DNA of 22,167 nucleotides from Nitrospira sp. Its GTDB lineage: Bacteria; Nitrospirota; Nitrospiria; Nitrospirales; Nitrospiraceae. A program made the translations under genes and the position numbers. The notes under the pieces are model-generated. The model made no database searches, had not been told where the DNA came from, and saw only the letters and a list, made by a program, of their open reading frames with translations. Below, in pieces: positions 8,438 to 15,053 of this stretch (the first letter of the stretch is position 1; every line of letters begins with the position of its first letter). Location of the stretch: contig JAKDNQ010000013.1 in the NCBI GenBank assembly GCA_030456405.1, positions 1-22,167 of the forward strand. Reading direction: 5' to 3'.

Positions 8438-8950
8438 ATGCGCCTGGATTGCGGGCTGTGTGTCGTCCGGGACTGGAGTCGGAGTGACAACGACTGCCTG
8501 GTGCGCGCCGCGAACAATCGCAGCGTCTGGCGTAATCTGACGCACAGATTCCCGCATCCCTACACCGAGGCCGATGCAGACTTCTGGTTCGCCCTTCTTG
8601 CCAAGACGGCCATTCTAACGCATTGGGCAATCGAGATCGGAGGCGAGGCCGTCGGCGGCATCGGTTTCGAGTTCGGAGAGGGAGTTCGCGCAAAATCCGG
8701 CCACTTTGGCTACTGGTTGGGTCAGCCATATTGGGGCCGCGGGATCATGACTGCGGCCGTTCGCGCGACCGCAGACTACATCTTTGCTCAGTTTGACGTC
8801 GTGCGTCTGGAGGCTCCCGTCTTCGAGTGGAACCCCGCATCCATGCGCGTGTTGGAGAAATGCGGGTTTACCCGTGAAGGGGTGCTTCGGCGAAGCGTTT
8901 TCAAGGATGGGCAGATGATTGACGCCGCACTGTACGCACGCGTGCGATGA
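8438..8950 (+). CDS. GNAT acetyltransferase, RimJ/RimL type
   Basis: A 170-residue single-domain N-acetyltransferase. It starts with a beta strand and LVRAANNRSVWRNLTHRFPHPYT, a helix-loop typical of RimJ/RimL enzymes. The acetyl-CoA-binding loop is GYWLGQPYWGRGIMTAAVRA, and the C-terminal segment EWNPASMRVLEKCGFTREGVLRR is diagnostic of this subfamily. It would transfer acetyl groups to a protein N-terminus or a small-molecule amine; the substrate is unknown. ATG 8438 is preferred on family length; GTG 8429 is an alternative. The start lies close behind the attC-like site with only a poor ribosome-binding site, as often seen for cassette genes. Confidence 0.85.
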   Translation: MRLDCGLCVVRDWSRSDNDCLVRAANNRSVWRNLTHRFPHPYTEADADFWFALLAKTAILTHWAIEIGGEAVGGIGFEFGEGVRAKSGHFGYWLGQPYWGRGIMTAAVRATADYIFAQFDVVRLEAPVFEWNPASMRVLEKCGFTREGVLRRSVFKDGQMIDAALYARVR

Positions 8951-9004
8951 GTTGACGCTGTTGGAGAAAAGGGCGGCCATTTTTAGTCGCCTCTCTCCTC
9001 TGAC

Positions 9005-9029
9005 GGCCGGAAATTTCGCACAACCGGCC
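9005..9029 (+). repeat. Inverted repeat upstream of conserved module copy 1
   Basis: GGCCGG (9005-9010) and CCGGCC (9024-9029) form a 6-bp stem with a 13-base loop. No run of T follows, so it is not a convincing terminator. It lies directly ahead of the first GAACAT module. Confidence 0.3.
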
Positions 9030-9040
9030 ACCGTACCTGG

Positions 9041-9098
9041 AAGAAGAACATGACCGTACGGCGGTTGAACATGGTCATCGCACATTGAACTCCTGTAT
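9041..9098 (+). promoter_or_regulatory. Conserved GAACAT module, copy 1 (upstream of VOC gene)
   Basis: GAACAT at 9046-9051 and again at 9067-9072 (21 bp apart), then TGTAT at 9094-9098, 27 bp after the start of the second repeat. The ATG of the VOC gene follows 48 bp after TGTAT begins. The same spacings recur in two other places in this window. About two thirds of 62 aligned bases match copy 3 without a gap. Read on the other strand, a 29-codon ORF (8983-9072) begins MFNRRTVMFFFQ, so a coding explanation is also possible. Confidence 0.5.
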
Positions 9099-9141
9099 CT
9101 CACCCGGAGAATCGACTCTGCATGACGAACAGGAGGGCCTC

Positions 9142-9573
9142 ATGAATCTACCGACCGACAATTCCTACATCGGCATCACGACACCTCGTTTCCGCGAGGC
9201 ATCCGACTTCTACGTGCGTCATTTCGGATATTCTCACATTGCCGACGCAAAAGGCTTCGCCTCTGTGATGGCGCCGAATAAGAAGAGATGTCTAGGATTT
9301 TCCGCGCCCGACGACGCCTGCCCATCGACCGCGCCGAGCGGGATGCATCTGGTCTTTTTAGTCGATGACGCCACCGCCGCCCTAGCCGAGTTCCAGCATG
9401 GCGGTGTCCCGATTTCTCGCGGTATCGCGGTCGGTTCATGGGGCGCCAAGCATTTCGTGGTCACAGATCCCGCCGGGGTGGAGATTTTCATCTCAGAGCG
9501 AGCGCAACAATCAGAATCACAGCGTCAAGCGACCTCCTCCTCCGCTAGCGCTCCGGACGGGCGCTCCGCCTGA
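9142..9573 (+). CDS. VOC-superfamily (glyoxalase-like) protein
   Basis: A 143-residue protein. ATG 9142 is supported by AGGAGGG (9131-9137). The first half (YIGITTPRFREASDFYVRHFGYS) and second half (GMHLVFLVDDATAALAEFQHGG, ending FVVTDPAGVEIFISE) are the paired VOC modules. The last about 20 residues are Ser/Ala/Gln-rich and probably disordered. It differs clearly from the VOC protein at 7803, so this is not a recent duplication. The reaction cannot be told; the family includes lyases, dioxygenases and antibiotic-binding proteins. A conserved GAACAT module lies just upstream and may provide its promoter. Confidence 0.8.
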   Translation: MNLPTDNSYIGITTPRFREASDFYVRHFGYSHIADAKGFASVMAPNKKRCLGFSAPDDACPSTAPSGMHLVFLVDDATAALAEFQHGGVPISRGIAVGSWGAKHFVVTDPAGVEIFISERAQQSESQRQATSSSASAPDGRSA

Positions 9574-9654
9574 TCGTTAATAGACAGAAATAGCCTCTGC
9601 CGTTGCAGGGAGCGGCGCAGCACTATTGTCGTAGAGCTGGCCCTCCAACTCGTC

Positions 9655-9921
9655 GTGGGAGCATGGCCTCATGACCATACGACCTTCGTTCTGGTTCCCG
9701 GTAAGACGATATGGTTGGGGCTGGAGCCTCCGGTGCGATGGCAAGGCTGGGCCATGCTGGTGGGATATATCGCATTGCTGTATTGCGGGTCCTACTACCT
9801 CGAACCGCAGTCCAGCCTGCCGGCATTTCTCGCGTACACCGGGGCAGTGACGGGGATCTTGATCGTGGTAGTGGTCGCCAAAGGGGGGCGACCGATCCGG
9901 TGGCGGTGGGGTAAGGAGTGA
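9655..9921 (+). CDS. Small membrane protein, possibly 5'-degraded
   Basis: Eighty-eight residues from GTG 9655. Two hydrophobic segments are visible: WAMLVGYIALLYCGSYYL (about 33-50) and AYTGAVTGILIVVVVAKG (about 60-77). A basic end GGRPIRWRWGKE follows. The segment PPVRWQGWAMLVGY resembles small two-helix membrane proteins found in many bacterial genomes, whose function is unknown. No ribosome-binding site precedes the GTG, and the frame stays open upstream to about 9574 without a better start, so the true 5' end may be lost. It lies among other gene remnants. Confidence 0.45.
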   Translation: MGAWPHDHTTFVLVPGKTIWLGLEPPVRWQGWAMLVGYIALLYCGSYYLEPQSSLPAFLAYTGAVTGILIVVVVAKGGRPIRWRWGKE

Positions 9922-9976
9922 AGCTGTCCTGTGCCAGTCGCTGAGCAACAGGTTAAACGGCAGCGCGAAATCCGTA

Positions 9977-10327
9977 ATGATACGTTGCGGGTTGAAGCAA
10001 ACGTTGACTGCCGCGCTGGTGGCGATGGGCCTTGTCCAGAGCCTAAACGACGAGACGCGTCCGGGCGATGCACTCGAGAGAAACTTGGCAGTCCTTCGAA
10101 GCGTGGTTTCGACGAAGAGGAATGCGCAACTTCACGAACTCCGAAACCACGATCACCTGGGGATCTTGCCGGATGACCAGCATTCGTCGCCTGAATTTAT
10201 TCGAATCGTAGTCGATTGGCTAAGTCATGAAAGTCTGGCTCCCAACCAGACGCCCCAGACCGGTAGCCCAACATCCTCTCCCCCTCGGCCACCATCCCGG
10301 TGCGGCCACGGCGCATCAGGAAAATGA
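9977..10327 (+). pseudogene. Probable gene remnant with an alpha/beta-hydrolase-like tail
   Basis: The frame from ATG 9977 is open for 116 codons but has no ribosome-binding site. Only the middle looks protein-like: LHELRNHDHLGILPDDQ followed by EFIRIVVDWLSHES, which recalls the histidine-containing end of an alpha/beta hydrolase. The last 30 residues are Pro/Ser/Arg-rich, as in shadow frames. I read this as the 3' piece of a decayed gene. Nothing else convincing lies between 9922 and 10320. Confidence 0.3.
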
Positions 10328-10407
10328 ACATCCAAACCCGGTAACCGAACATATTCTCCGACCGGCGGTTCGGTGTATATGAATTTGCGACTAGATCTCA
10401 CTTAGTC
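10321..10407 (+). promoter_or_regulatory. Conserved GAACAT module, copy 2, with downstream dyad
   Basis: GAACAT at 10326-10331 and 10347-10352 (21 bp apart), TGTAT at 10374-10378 (27 bp from the second repeat start). The 14-base block TGTATATGAATTTG and GATCTCA (10394-10400) are shared in register with copy 3. A dyad GACTA...TAGTC spans 10389-10407. The VPLPA gene starts 50 bp after TGTAT begins. A further block, GCCCCAGACCGGTAGC at 10252-10267, is also shared with copy 3 but at a distance longer by 4 bp. On the other strand a 51-codon ORF (10197-10352) begins MFGYRVWMFIFL. Confidence 0.55.
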
Positions 10408-10423
10408 ACCACAGGAGGCGCAC

Positions 10424-11017
10424 ATGAATAGACTCGTACGCACGATGTTCCGGACGTTTTCGGGGATGGTGTTCTGCGGCTTGATCGCGCTCAATGCTCA
10501 TGCCTCAACAGTCTATGACGAAGCGGCGCACGGCGACCTTTCCACCAACAACTTGAGCCCAACCTCTGTCGGCCTTGGTCTCGGAGAGAACTTGATCTTG
10601 GGGTCCACCGTTCACACACCTTCGTTGGATCGCGATTTTTTCACTCTTACCGTCGACGCCGGCCAAATGTTAAATGCCATCGTGCTGTCGAGTTACACGA
10701 CCACCGATGACCAGTCGTTTTTTGGCATGGCAAAAGGAAACGGCATTACGGATCTGACCTCCGCAGCCGGCCTTCTCGGTTGGGCGCTGATCGGCGATCA
10801 GCCTGGTCTTTCGGTTGGGGACAATTTGCTCGACAACGTTGCCGGTGGCCCGGTCGGTCCCGGCGCTTATACCTTCTGGCTGCAGGAAACAAGTGGAAGC
10901 ACGACCTACATCTTGGATTATCAGGTCGCCGCAGTTCCTCTCCCTGCCGCGCTGCCGTTGTTCTTGTCCGGTCTTGTAGGCATTGGAGCGATAGCTCGCA
11001 AGATGAAATGGATGTGA
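10424..11017 (+). CDS. Secreted protein with VPLPA C-terminal sorting signal
   Basis: A 197-residue exported protein, with AGGAGG just before ATG 10424. The signal peptide ends near NAHAS (about residue 28). The body (about 30-165) is a Gly/Thr/Asp-rich beta sandwich-like region in which DRDFFTLTVDAGQ resembles pre-peptidase/bacterial C-terminal beta domains. The end is diagnostic: VPLPAALPLFLSGLVGIGAI followed by ARKMKWM, meaning the VPLPA variant of the PEP-CTERM signal, a membrane helix and a basic tail. Such proteins are processed by exosortase and often end up at the surface or in exopolysaccharide. No exosortase gene is in the window. The ligand or role is unknown. Confidence 0.8.
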   Translation: MNRLVRTMFRTFSGMVFCGLIALNAHASTVYDEAAHGDLSTNNLSPTSVGLGLGENLILGSTVHTPSLDRDFFTLTVDAGQMLNAIVLSSYTTTDDQSFFGMAKGNGITDLTSAAGLLGWALIGDQPGLSVGDNLLDNVAGGPVGPGAYTFWLQETSGSTTYILDYQVAAVPLPAALPLFLSGLVGIGAIARKMKWM

Positions 11018-11129
11018 CCCAATAGGTTCAAGGATAGCGGCGCTGTCCATTGGCAATTTCACGCAAGGGATCAGTGCGGTTCAGCAGTGAGAAAAGAAGT
11101 CGCGTCTAGTGGAAACAGGCATGCGTTTC

Positions 11130-11147
11130 ATGCGCCATGGTGCGCAT
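11130..11147 (+). promoter_or_regulatory. Palindrome ahead of GNAT gene
   Basis: ATGCGC (11130-11135) and GCGCAT (11142-11147) flank CATGGT, giving an 18-bp near-palindrome 23 bases before the GNAT start codon. Its place suits an operator or a 5' hairpin. No known binding motif is recognised. Confidence 0.3.
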
Positions 11148-11169
11148 AACATAAAAGGAGATTTAGCGT

Positions 11170-11580
11170 ATGACCATACAAGTGGACGTGAACCCTCCTT
11201 GCGCCGACTATCGACAGCTGAGAGCGCAATTGGCGCTCTCCGGTTGGGGATCGGAAGATTCTTACCCGGATGCCATCTTGGAGAAAATGATCAAAGGATG
11301 CTCATATTTTGTTGTCGCCCACGAGACCAACAATCTCTTGGGTTACGCCCGAGCATTTACCGATGACATCGCCGTGACGTGGATCGCAGAAATCCTGGTC
11401 CATCCGGGGCGCCGTCGGCAAGGAATCGGCGCCAACATCATGAAAGAACTGTTGCGCGTGACTGGTCACACTGCCATTTACGCTGAAGCGTTTGTGGAGA
11501 CAGAAGGCTTCCTGGAAGTATTCGGAATCACGAAGAAAAGCAAGCTTGTGGCCTGCTCTCGCAAACCATTCACAACGTAA
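11170..11580 (+). CDS. GNAT-family acetyltransferase
   Basis: A 136-residue protein, with AAAAGGAG (11153-11160) ahead of ATG 11170. The acetyl-CoA-binding signature is VHPGRRRQGIGANIMKELL (about 77-95), where RRRQGIG matches the Q/RxxGxG/A loop. The preceding strand AVTWIAEILV is typical. The C-terminal stretch (AEAFVETEGFLEVFGITKKSK) is shorter than in most family members. It belongs to the small-molecule GNAT group; the substrate is unknown. It is not similar to the GNAT at 8438 beyond the fold. It sits between the VPLPA gene and the TonB operon and has its own upstream palindrome. Confidence 0.8.
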   Translation: MTIQVDVNPPCADYRQLRAQLALSGWGSEDSYPDAILEKMIKGCSYFVVAHETNNLLGYARAFTDDIAVTWIAEILVHPGRRRQGIGANIMKELLRVTGHTAIYAEAFVETEGFLEVFGITKKSKLVACSRKPFTT

Positions 11581-11610
11581 CGATGGCGTCCCCCTCGCCG
11601 CACCACTCTG

Positions 11611-11742
11611 TCAGCGGCCCAATTCCCTGTCACGACCGCGTGTAAGCCCCAGGCCGGTAGCGCGTACTCGGATGTCGCATCCCAGAAATATCGCTCCGTT
11701 CGGCATCTGGAAAGAGAACATGTAAACCAGGCGGCCAAACAT
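11611..11742 (-). CDS. Possible small ORF overlapping the conserved module (copy 3)
   Basis: Forty-three codons read leftward from ATG 11742. The start MFGRLVYMFSFQMPNG resembles the ORFs covering the other two modules (MFGYRVWMFIFL at 10352 and MFNRRTVMFFFQ at 9072): M-F and a second M-F fall on the two GAACAT repeats, and the inner segment ATGLGL corresponds to the block shared with copy 2. No good ribosome-binding site is seen, copy 1 is shorter, and copy 2 is out of frame over the shared block. Either a repeated small gene or a by-product of a conserved DNA element. Confidence 0.25.
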   Translation of the reverse strand: MFGRLVYMFSFQMPNGAIFLGCDIRVRATGLGLTRGRDRELGR

Positions 11743-11796
11743 GGTCACTGCGCGGTGGAATCTTGTATATGAATTTGACAATTGATCTCATTTATC
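11705..11796 (+). promoter_or_regulatory. Conserved GAACAT module, copy 3, with Fur-like dyad
   Basis: GAACAT at 11716-11721, AAACAT at 11737-11742 (21 bp apart) and TGTAT at 11764-11768 (27 bp on) reproduce the other copies exactly in spacing. Right after it, GACAATTGATCTCATTTATC (11777-11796) is a 20-bp imperfect palindrome (14 of 20 positions match its own reverse complement) that recalls a Fur-family operator. The TonB start codon is 52 bp after TGTAT begins. Iron or heme control of the operon would fit but is inferred. Confidence 0.55.
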
Positions 11797-11815
11797 TATC
11801 AAGCAAGTCGTTGTC

Positions 11816-12940
11816 ATGGCGTCTCTCGATTATAACCGCGCTCTTCTCGCCGACATCGAGCCGGCCCTTCAGTCGCAAGACCGGACATATTCATGGGCCT
11901 GCTCCGTCTGCTTTCACACCCTGGCGCTGGCAGTGGCTGCCGTGCTCCTTCGGGAACTTCCCCAAGCTCCGGCCCCTGTGTATCGCATGGAGATCCTCCT
12001 GTCCGACACGCAAAATGAAGCCGAGCAGGCGACGGCTTCCGATCCACAAGGTGAGGCAGCTCCGGGTAGAGATCAGGAGATAGCCGACCTTCTCGAAGAC
12101 TCGTCACGGGTTCTGGCATCCCTCTCCCCTTCAATCCGTTCTGCCTCCTCAGAAATGGTCGAACAACATGCTCTTAGCGAGCCGTCGATCGTTCAACGAA
12201 CGGCGCAGCGCGTCACCCCCGCCGCTCGGGCACAGCAATCAACAAATGTGTCTTCCTCTGCGAGCGATCCTGTCCCCGTCGAGAGCCCTATACCGATCAA
12301 GCGGCAAACTGAGACCGTGGCCTCTGTGAACGAAATTCCCTCTGAGGCGATTGAGCGCTCCGAGATGACCGCAGCTCTGGAAGCGCCAGCGAGTCCTGCC
12401 ACAGAGACAATTGCCAAGCGCTTCCACGATCAGGCTGAGCTGTCGTCGCATGTTCCACCAGACCTTTCTCATGATCGGGACGAAACGACTGCCGACGCCG
12501 CGCCAAGTTCCTCAATCGCGCCACCGGCAGACTCCGCTCCCTTCTCCGATTCGTCGGCCGCTTCCTCAGGTTCCCCTGCCTCTTCACCCTCGGATACAGT
12601 CGCCATGAACCATCCCACGATGACAGGGACCGTACCCTCGAAGTCGCAGTATGGATGGCTGATGGAATTGCTGAGGCGACGGATCATGAGCCTCCAAGCC
12701 TACCCCCGCATGGCTCGCATGGAAGGATGGGAAGGAATCGTCGTCGTCAAGACCACTATCGATAGCGACGGCAGCTTGGTCGACGCGGTGGTGACGAAAA
12801 GCTCTGGGTACAGCGCCCTCGATGAGGATGCGCTGCAGCTCATGCATCGGGTCTGTCCGGTTCGTCTACCACAAGATCTCGGAAAGTCTCAAATCGCGGT
12901 GTTGATCCCCATTCGCTACCGACTGGACAGACTCGAATGA
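11816..12940 (+). CDS. TonB-type energy transducer
   Basis: A 374-residue protein. After a short cytoplasmic start comes one membrane segment (about residues 25-46, WACSVCFHTLALAVAAVLL). A long Ser/Ala/Pro/Glu-rich periplasmic spacer covers about 55-275. The C-terminal TonB domain follows (about 285-374), with the family landmarks YPRMARMEGWEGIVVVKTTI, DSDGSLVDAVVTKSSGYSALDEDAL and a closing IRYRLDRLE. TonB couples the proton-motive force, via ExbB/ExbD, to outer-membrane receptors. The spacer lacks the usual Pro-Lys/Pro-Glu repeats. ExbB and ExbD are not in the window. It overlaps or abuts the secreted CbiX-like gene and lies upstream of a TonB-dependent receptor, so it is probably a dedicated partner. 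No strong ribosome-binding site precedes ATG 11816. Confidence 0.85.
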   Translation: MASLDYNRALLADIEPALQSQDRTYSWACSVCFHTLALAVAAVLLRELPQAPAPVYRMEILLSDTQNEAEQATASDPQGEAAPGRDQEIADLLEDSSRVLASLSPSIRSASSEMVEQHALSEPSIVQRTAQRVTPAARAQQSTNVSSSASDPVPVESPIPIKRQTETVASVNEIPSEAIERSEMTAALEAPASPATETIAKRFHDQAELSSHVPPDLSHDRDETTADAAPSSSIAPPADSAPFSDSSAASSGSPASSPSDTVAMNHPTMTGTVPSKSQYGWLMELLRRRIMSLQAYPRMARMEGWEGIVVVKTTIDSDGSLVDAVVTKSSGYSALDEDALQLMHRVCPVRLPQDLGKSQIAVLIPIRYRLDRLE

Positions 12941-12960
12941 TGAAGCAAGGAGGGAATGCC

Positions 12961-14691
12961 ATGCATAAGCAAACACTATTGACCATAGCCGCAGCGATCA
13001 TGCTCGGTATGAGTTGGACGCCGGCCGGCGCTGCACCTGCGTCCAAGGTCGGGTTCCTCGTCGTCGCTCCCGATCGTGGCTTCCTCGGAAATCAGGAAGT
13101 CCGATCCCTCGTCGATGAGTTCAAGAAAACCTACCCGGCCACGCTCGGGTTGGTCGGGAGAGACTATACCGGTGTGGAAGGCGAGTACGCCGCATATCTC
13201 ACTCGTGCAGCCCAAGAATTGAAACAGGATGGTGTCACGGAGATCGTCGCTATTCCCTTGTTTCTTTCTGAAGTCGATCCACTGCTCAAACGAGTGACAC
13301 CGCTCATAGCGGCCTACTCCGGCGGACTGCCTGTGCGGTGGGCGCCGGCCATGACGCACGACTATCTGATCGGGCAGATCGTGCTCGACCGTATTGCCGC
13401 GCTCAGCGAGCACCCCGAATCGGAGCGATTGATTCTCGTCGGCGCCGGCGCAACGGATGAGGCCAACGAGAAGGCGTTGAAAGCCGACCTAGAAAAATTA
13501 TTGTCCTACGTCAAGCGATACAAGGCCTTCCGCGCGGCAGAGGTCGTCGTTCATTACGATCGTGAGGCGGAAGCGGCTGATCAAAGAAACAAGGACGTCG
13601 AGGCGCACTTGCTGGCTCAATTGGCCAAGGATGGACGGACCTTGCTCGTGCCCGTCTTCATCGGACCCAAATTCGATTCCTCCATGTCGCTGACCGCCTG
13701 GTTGGGCGCACAGTATCGCGACACCCGTGTCGCCTACAAACCCGATGAGTTGCTCCCGCATCCGAATGCACTGTTGTGGTTGAACAAGACTGCCAACCGC
13801 GAGACCCCATTGGCGGCAAGCCAGATCGGCGTCGTGATCATGCCTCACGGGTCGACCCAGCCGTGGAACGATGCCGTGGAAGCGACGATCCAGCCGCTCC
13901 TGGCGAAATACTCGGTCGAAATGGCCTATGGCATGGGCGACCCCTCCATCATTCAGAATGCCGTCTCTCGGCTGGAACAGCGCGGCATCAGACACATCAT
14001 ATTTGTCCGAATGTATGCCTTGGAAAATCACATGAAACCGTTGACCGATTATATTCTCGGTCTGAGCGATCAATCGCCTGCCGATCCTCACGGCAGCGGG
14101 CATGGACCAGCCGGCGCCCCGCCTCAGGTCCGCACTGCGGCAAGCTTTTCGACGTTCGGCGGCTATGAGCACAACCCCGAGATCGCCGTCGTCCTTCACA
14201 AGCGAATCGGCGAACTGAGCAAAGACCCCGCGAATGAAACGGTGCTTCTCCTGGCGCATGGAGAAGGAACAGAAGAGGGCAATAACAAATGGCTGTCGGT
14301 CATGAATCAGAACATCGAACGGCTCCGGCAAGAGTCCCACTGCGCCAAGTTGAAATCGATCAAGGCTCTGACGGTCAGAGAGGATTGGCCGAAAGAACGG
14401 GAACAAGCCGTCGCCGCCGTCCGCGCGACCATCGAAGAAGCTGCAAAACACGGGCGTGTTCTCGTCATTGCCAACCGGCTGTATGGATCGGGCCCTTACA
14501 AGAAGATGCTCCAGGGGTTGCCCTACGAGATCAACGAGAAAGGGTTGATCGATCCCGTTCTCACCCGCTGGCTGGAGGACGGCTTGACACGCATGACGGC
14601 TGAACTAATCCAGCCGAAGGGCGGGGCAGTCGGCAGTGATCGCCGGAATGGGAACGCTTCTGCCGGCACCCCAATTGTTCAAAGTCAGTGA
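12961..14691 (+). CDS. Secreted four-lobed CbiX/sirohydrochlorin-chelatase-like protein
   Basis: A 576-residue exported protein. ATG 12961 is chosen over ATG 12937 because AAGGAGGG (12947-12954) lies 6 bases before it and a signal peptide (cleavage near PAGAA, about residue 25) then starts directly. Four chelatase-like lobes can be followed by their first strands: VGFLVVAPDRG (about 29), RLILVGAGATDE (about 156), IGVVIMPHGSTQP (about 289) and VLLLAHGEGTEE (about 427). Only lobes three and four keep the expected histidine (H296 and H433); it is replaced by Pro-Asp in lobe one and Ala-Gly in lobe two. The family inserts Co, Ni or Fe into tetrapyrroles in the cytoplasm, so export is notable. A Gly/His/Pro-rich linker (ADPHGSGHGPAGAPPQ) precedes lobe four. 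It may bind or modify a tetrapyrrole or metal delivered by the nearby receptor. Confidence 0.8.
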   Translation: MHKQTLLTIAAAIMLGMSWTPAGAAPASKVGFLVVAPDRGFLGNQEVRSLVDEFKKTYPATLGLVGRDYTGVEGEYAAYLTRAAQELKQDGVTEIVAIPLFLSEVDPLLKRVTPLIAAYSGGLPVRWAPAMTHDYLIGQIVLDRIAALSEHPESERLILVGAGATDEANEKALKADLEKLLSYVKRYKAFRAAEVVVHYDREAEAADQRNKDVEAHLLAQLAKDGRTLLVPVFIGPKFDSSMSLTAWLGAQYRDTRVAYKPDELLPHPNALLWLNKTANRETPLAASQIGVVIMPHGSTQPWNDAVEATIQPLLAKYSVEMAYGMGDPSIIQNAVSRLEQRGIRHIIFVRMYALENHMKPLTDYILGLSDQSPADPHGSGHGPAGAPPQVRTAASFSTFGGYEHNPEIAVVLHKRIGELSKDPANETVLLLAHGEGTEEGNNKWLSVMNQNIERLRQESHCAKLKSIKALTVREDWPKEREQAVAAVRATIEEAAKHGRVLVIANRLYGSGPYKKMLQGLPYEINEKGLIDPVLTRWLEDGLTRMTAELIQPKGGAVGSDRRNGNASAGTPIVQSQ

Positions 14692-14698
14692 AGGGTGA

Positions 14699-14902
14699 AT
14701 GGAGACGATGTCGGCACACGTCCATAACGAGGAAGTCAGGTCGCGCCTGTCCGCGCTGTACGACGAGCTCATTACACATGACGGCTTCGCAGAGATGCGG
14801 GTGGAGATCCGTCTCCTCAAACGCGGGCAGAAGGAGGTCATTCTCCATTGCGGCAGGCAATATCGCTTCGTGATCGACTGCCCTGGGGCTCCGGGGCGAT
14901 AG
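14699..14902 (+). CDS. Small conserved-looking hypothetical protein
   Basis: Sixty-seven residues starting 7 bases after the chelatase-like gene, with GAAGGGTG just upstream. A second ATG at 14708 is a possible start. The sequence has an acidic helix (EEVRSRLSALYDELITHDGF), then two strand-like segments, MRVEIRLLKRGQKEVILHCG and QYRFVID. It has no signal peptide, membrane helix or recognisable domain. A single His-Cys pair (LHCG) could bind metal, but that is speculation. Tight linkage points to a role with the secreted chelatase-like protein or its regulation. Confidence 0.6.
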   Translation: METMSAHVHNEEVRSRLSALYDELITHDGFAEMRVEIRLLKRGQKEVILHCGRQYRFVIDCPGAPGR

Positions 14903-15053
14903 AGAAAGGAGGAATGAGGGCTAAACCAGTACGTGGTACCGAAGCGCATGGCAGGCGGCGCGGGGCCGCTGCTTTCTGTTGAACAGATATTGGCTTTTCT
15001 TTGGCCTCTGCGAGTGAGGCGGTGAAGGCTAACCAATGAAAAGGGGACTTGCA

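Noticed and set aside
8951..9140. Second attC site after the GNAT gene
   Set aside because: No pair of core sites with complementary arms was found; the only inverted repeat (9005-9029) lacks them.
13498..14451. Minus-strand ORF of 317 codons opposite the four-lobed chelatase-like gene
   Set aside because: Shadow of a GC-rich coding strand; no motif, signal or ribosome-binding site.
14903..15053. Possible cobalamin riboswitch ahead of the second VPLPA and receptor genes
   Set aside because: Looked for the B12-box and the conserved core; neither is present here nor upstream of 11816 or 20250.
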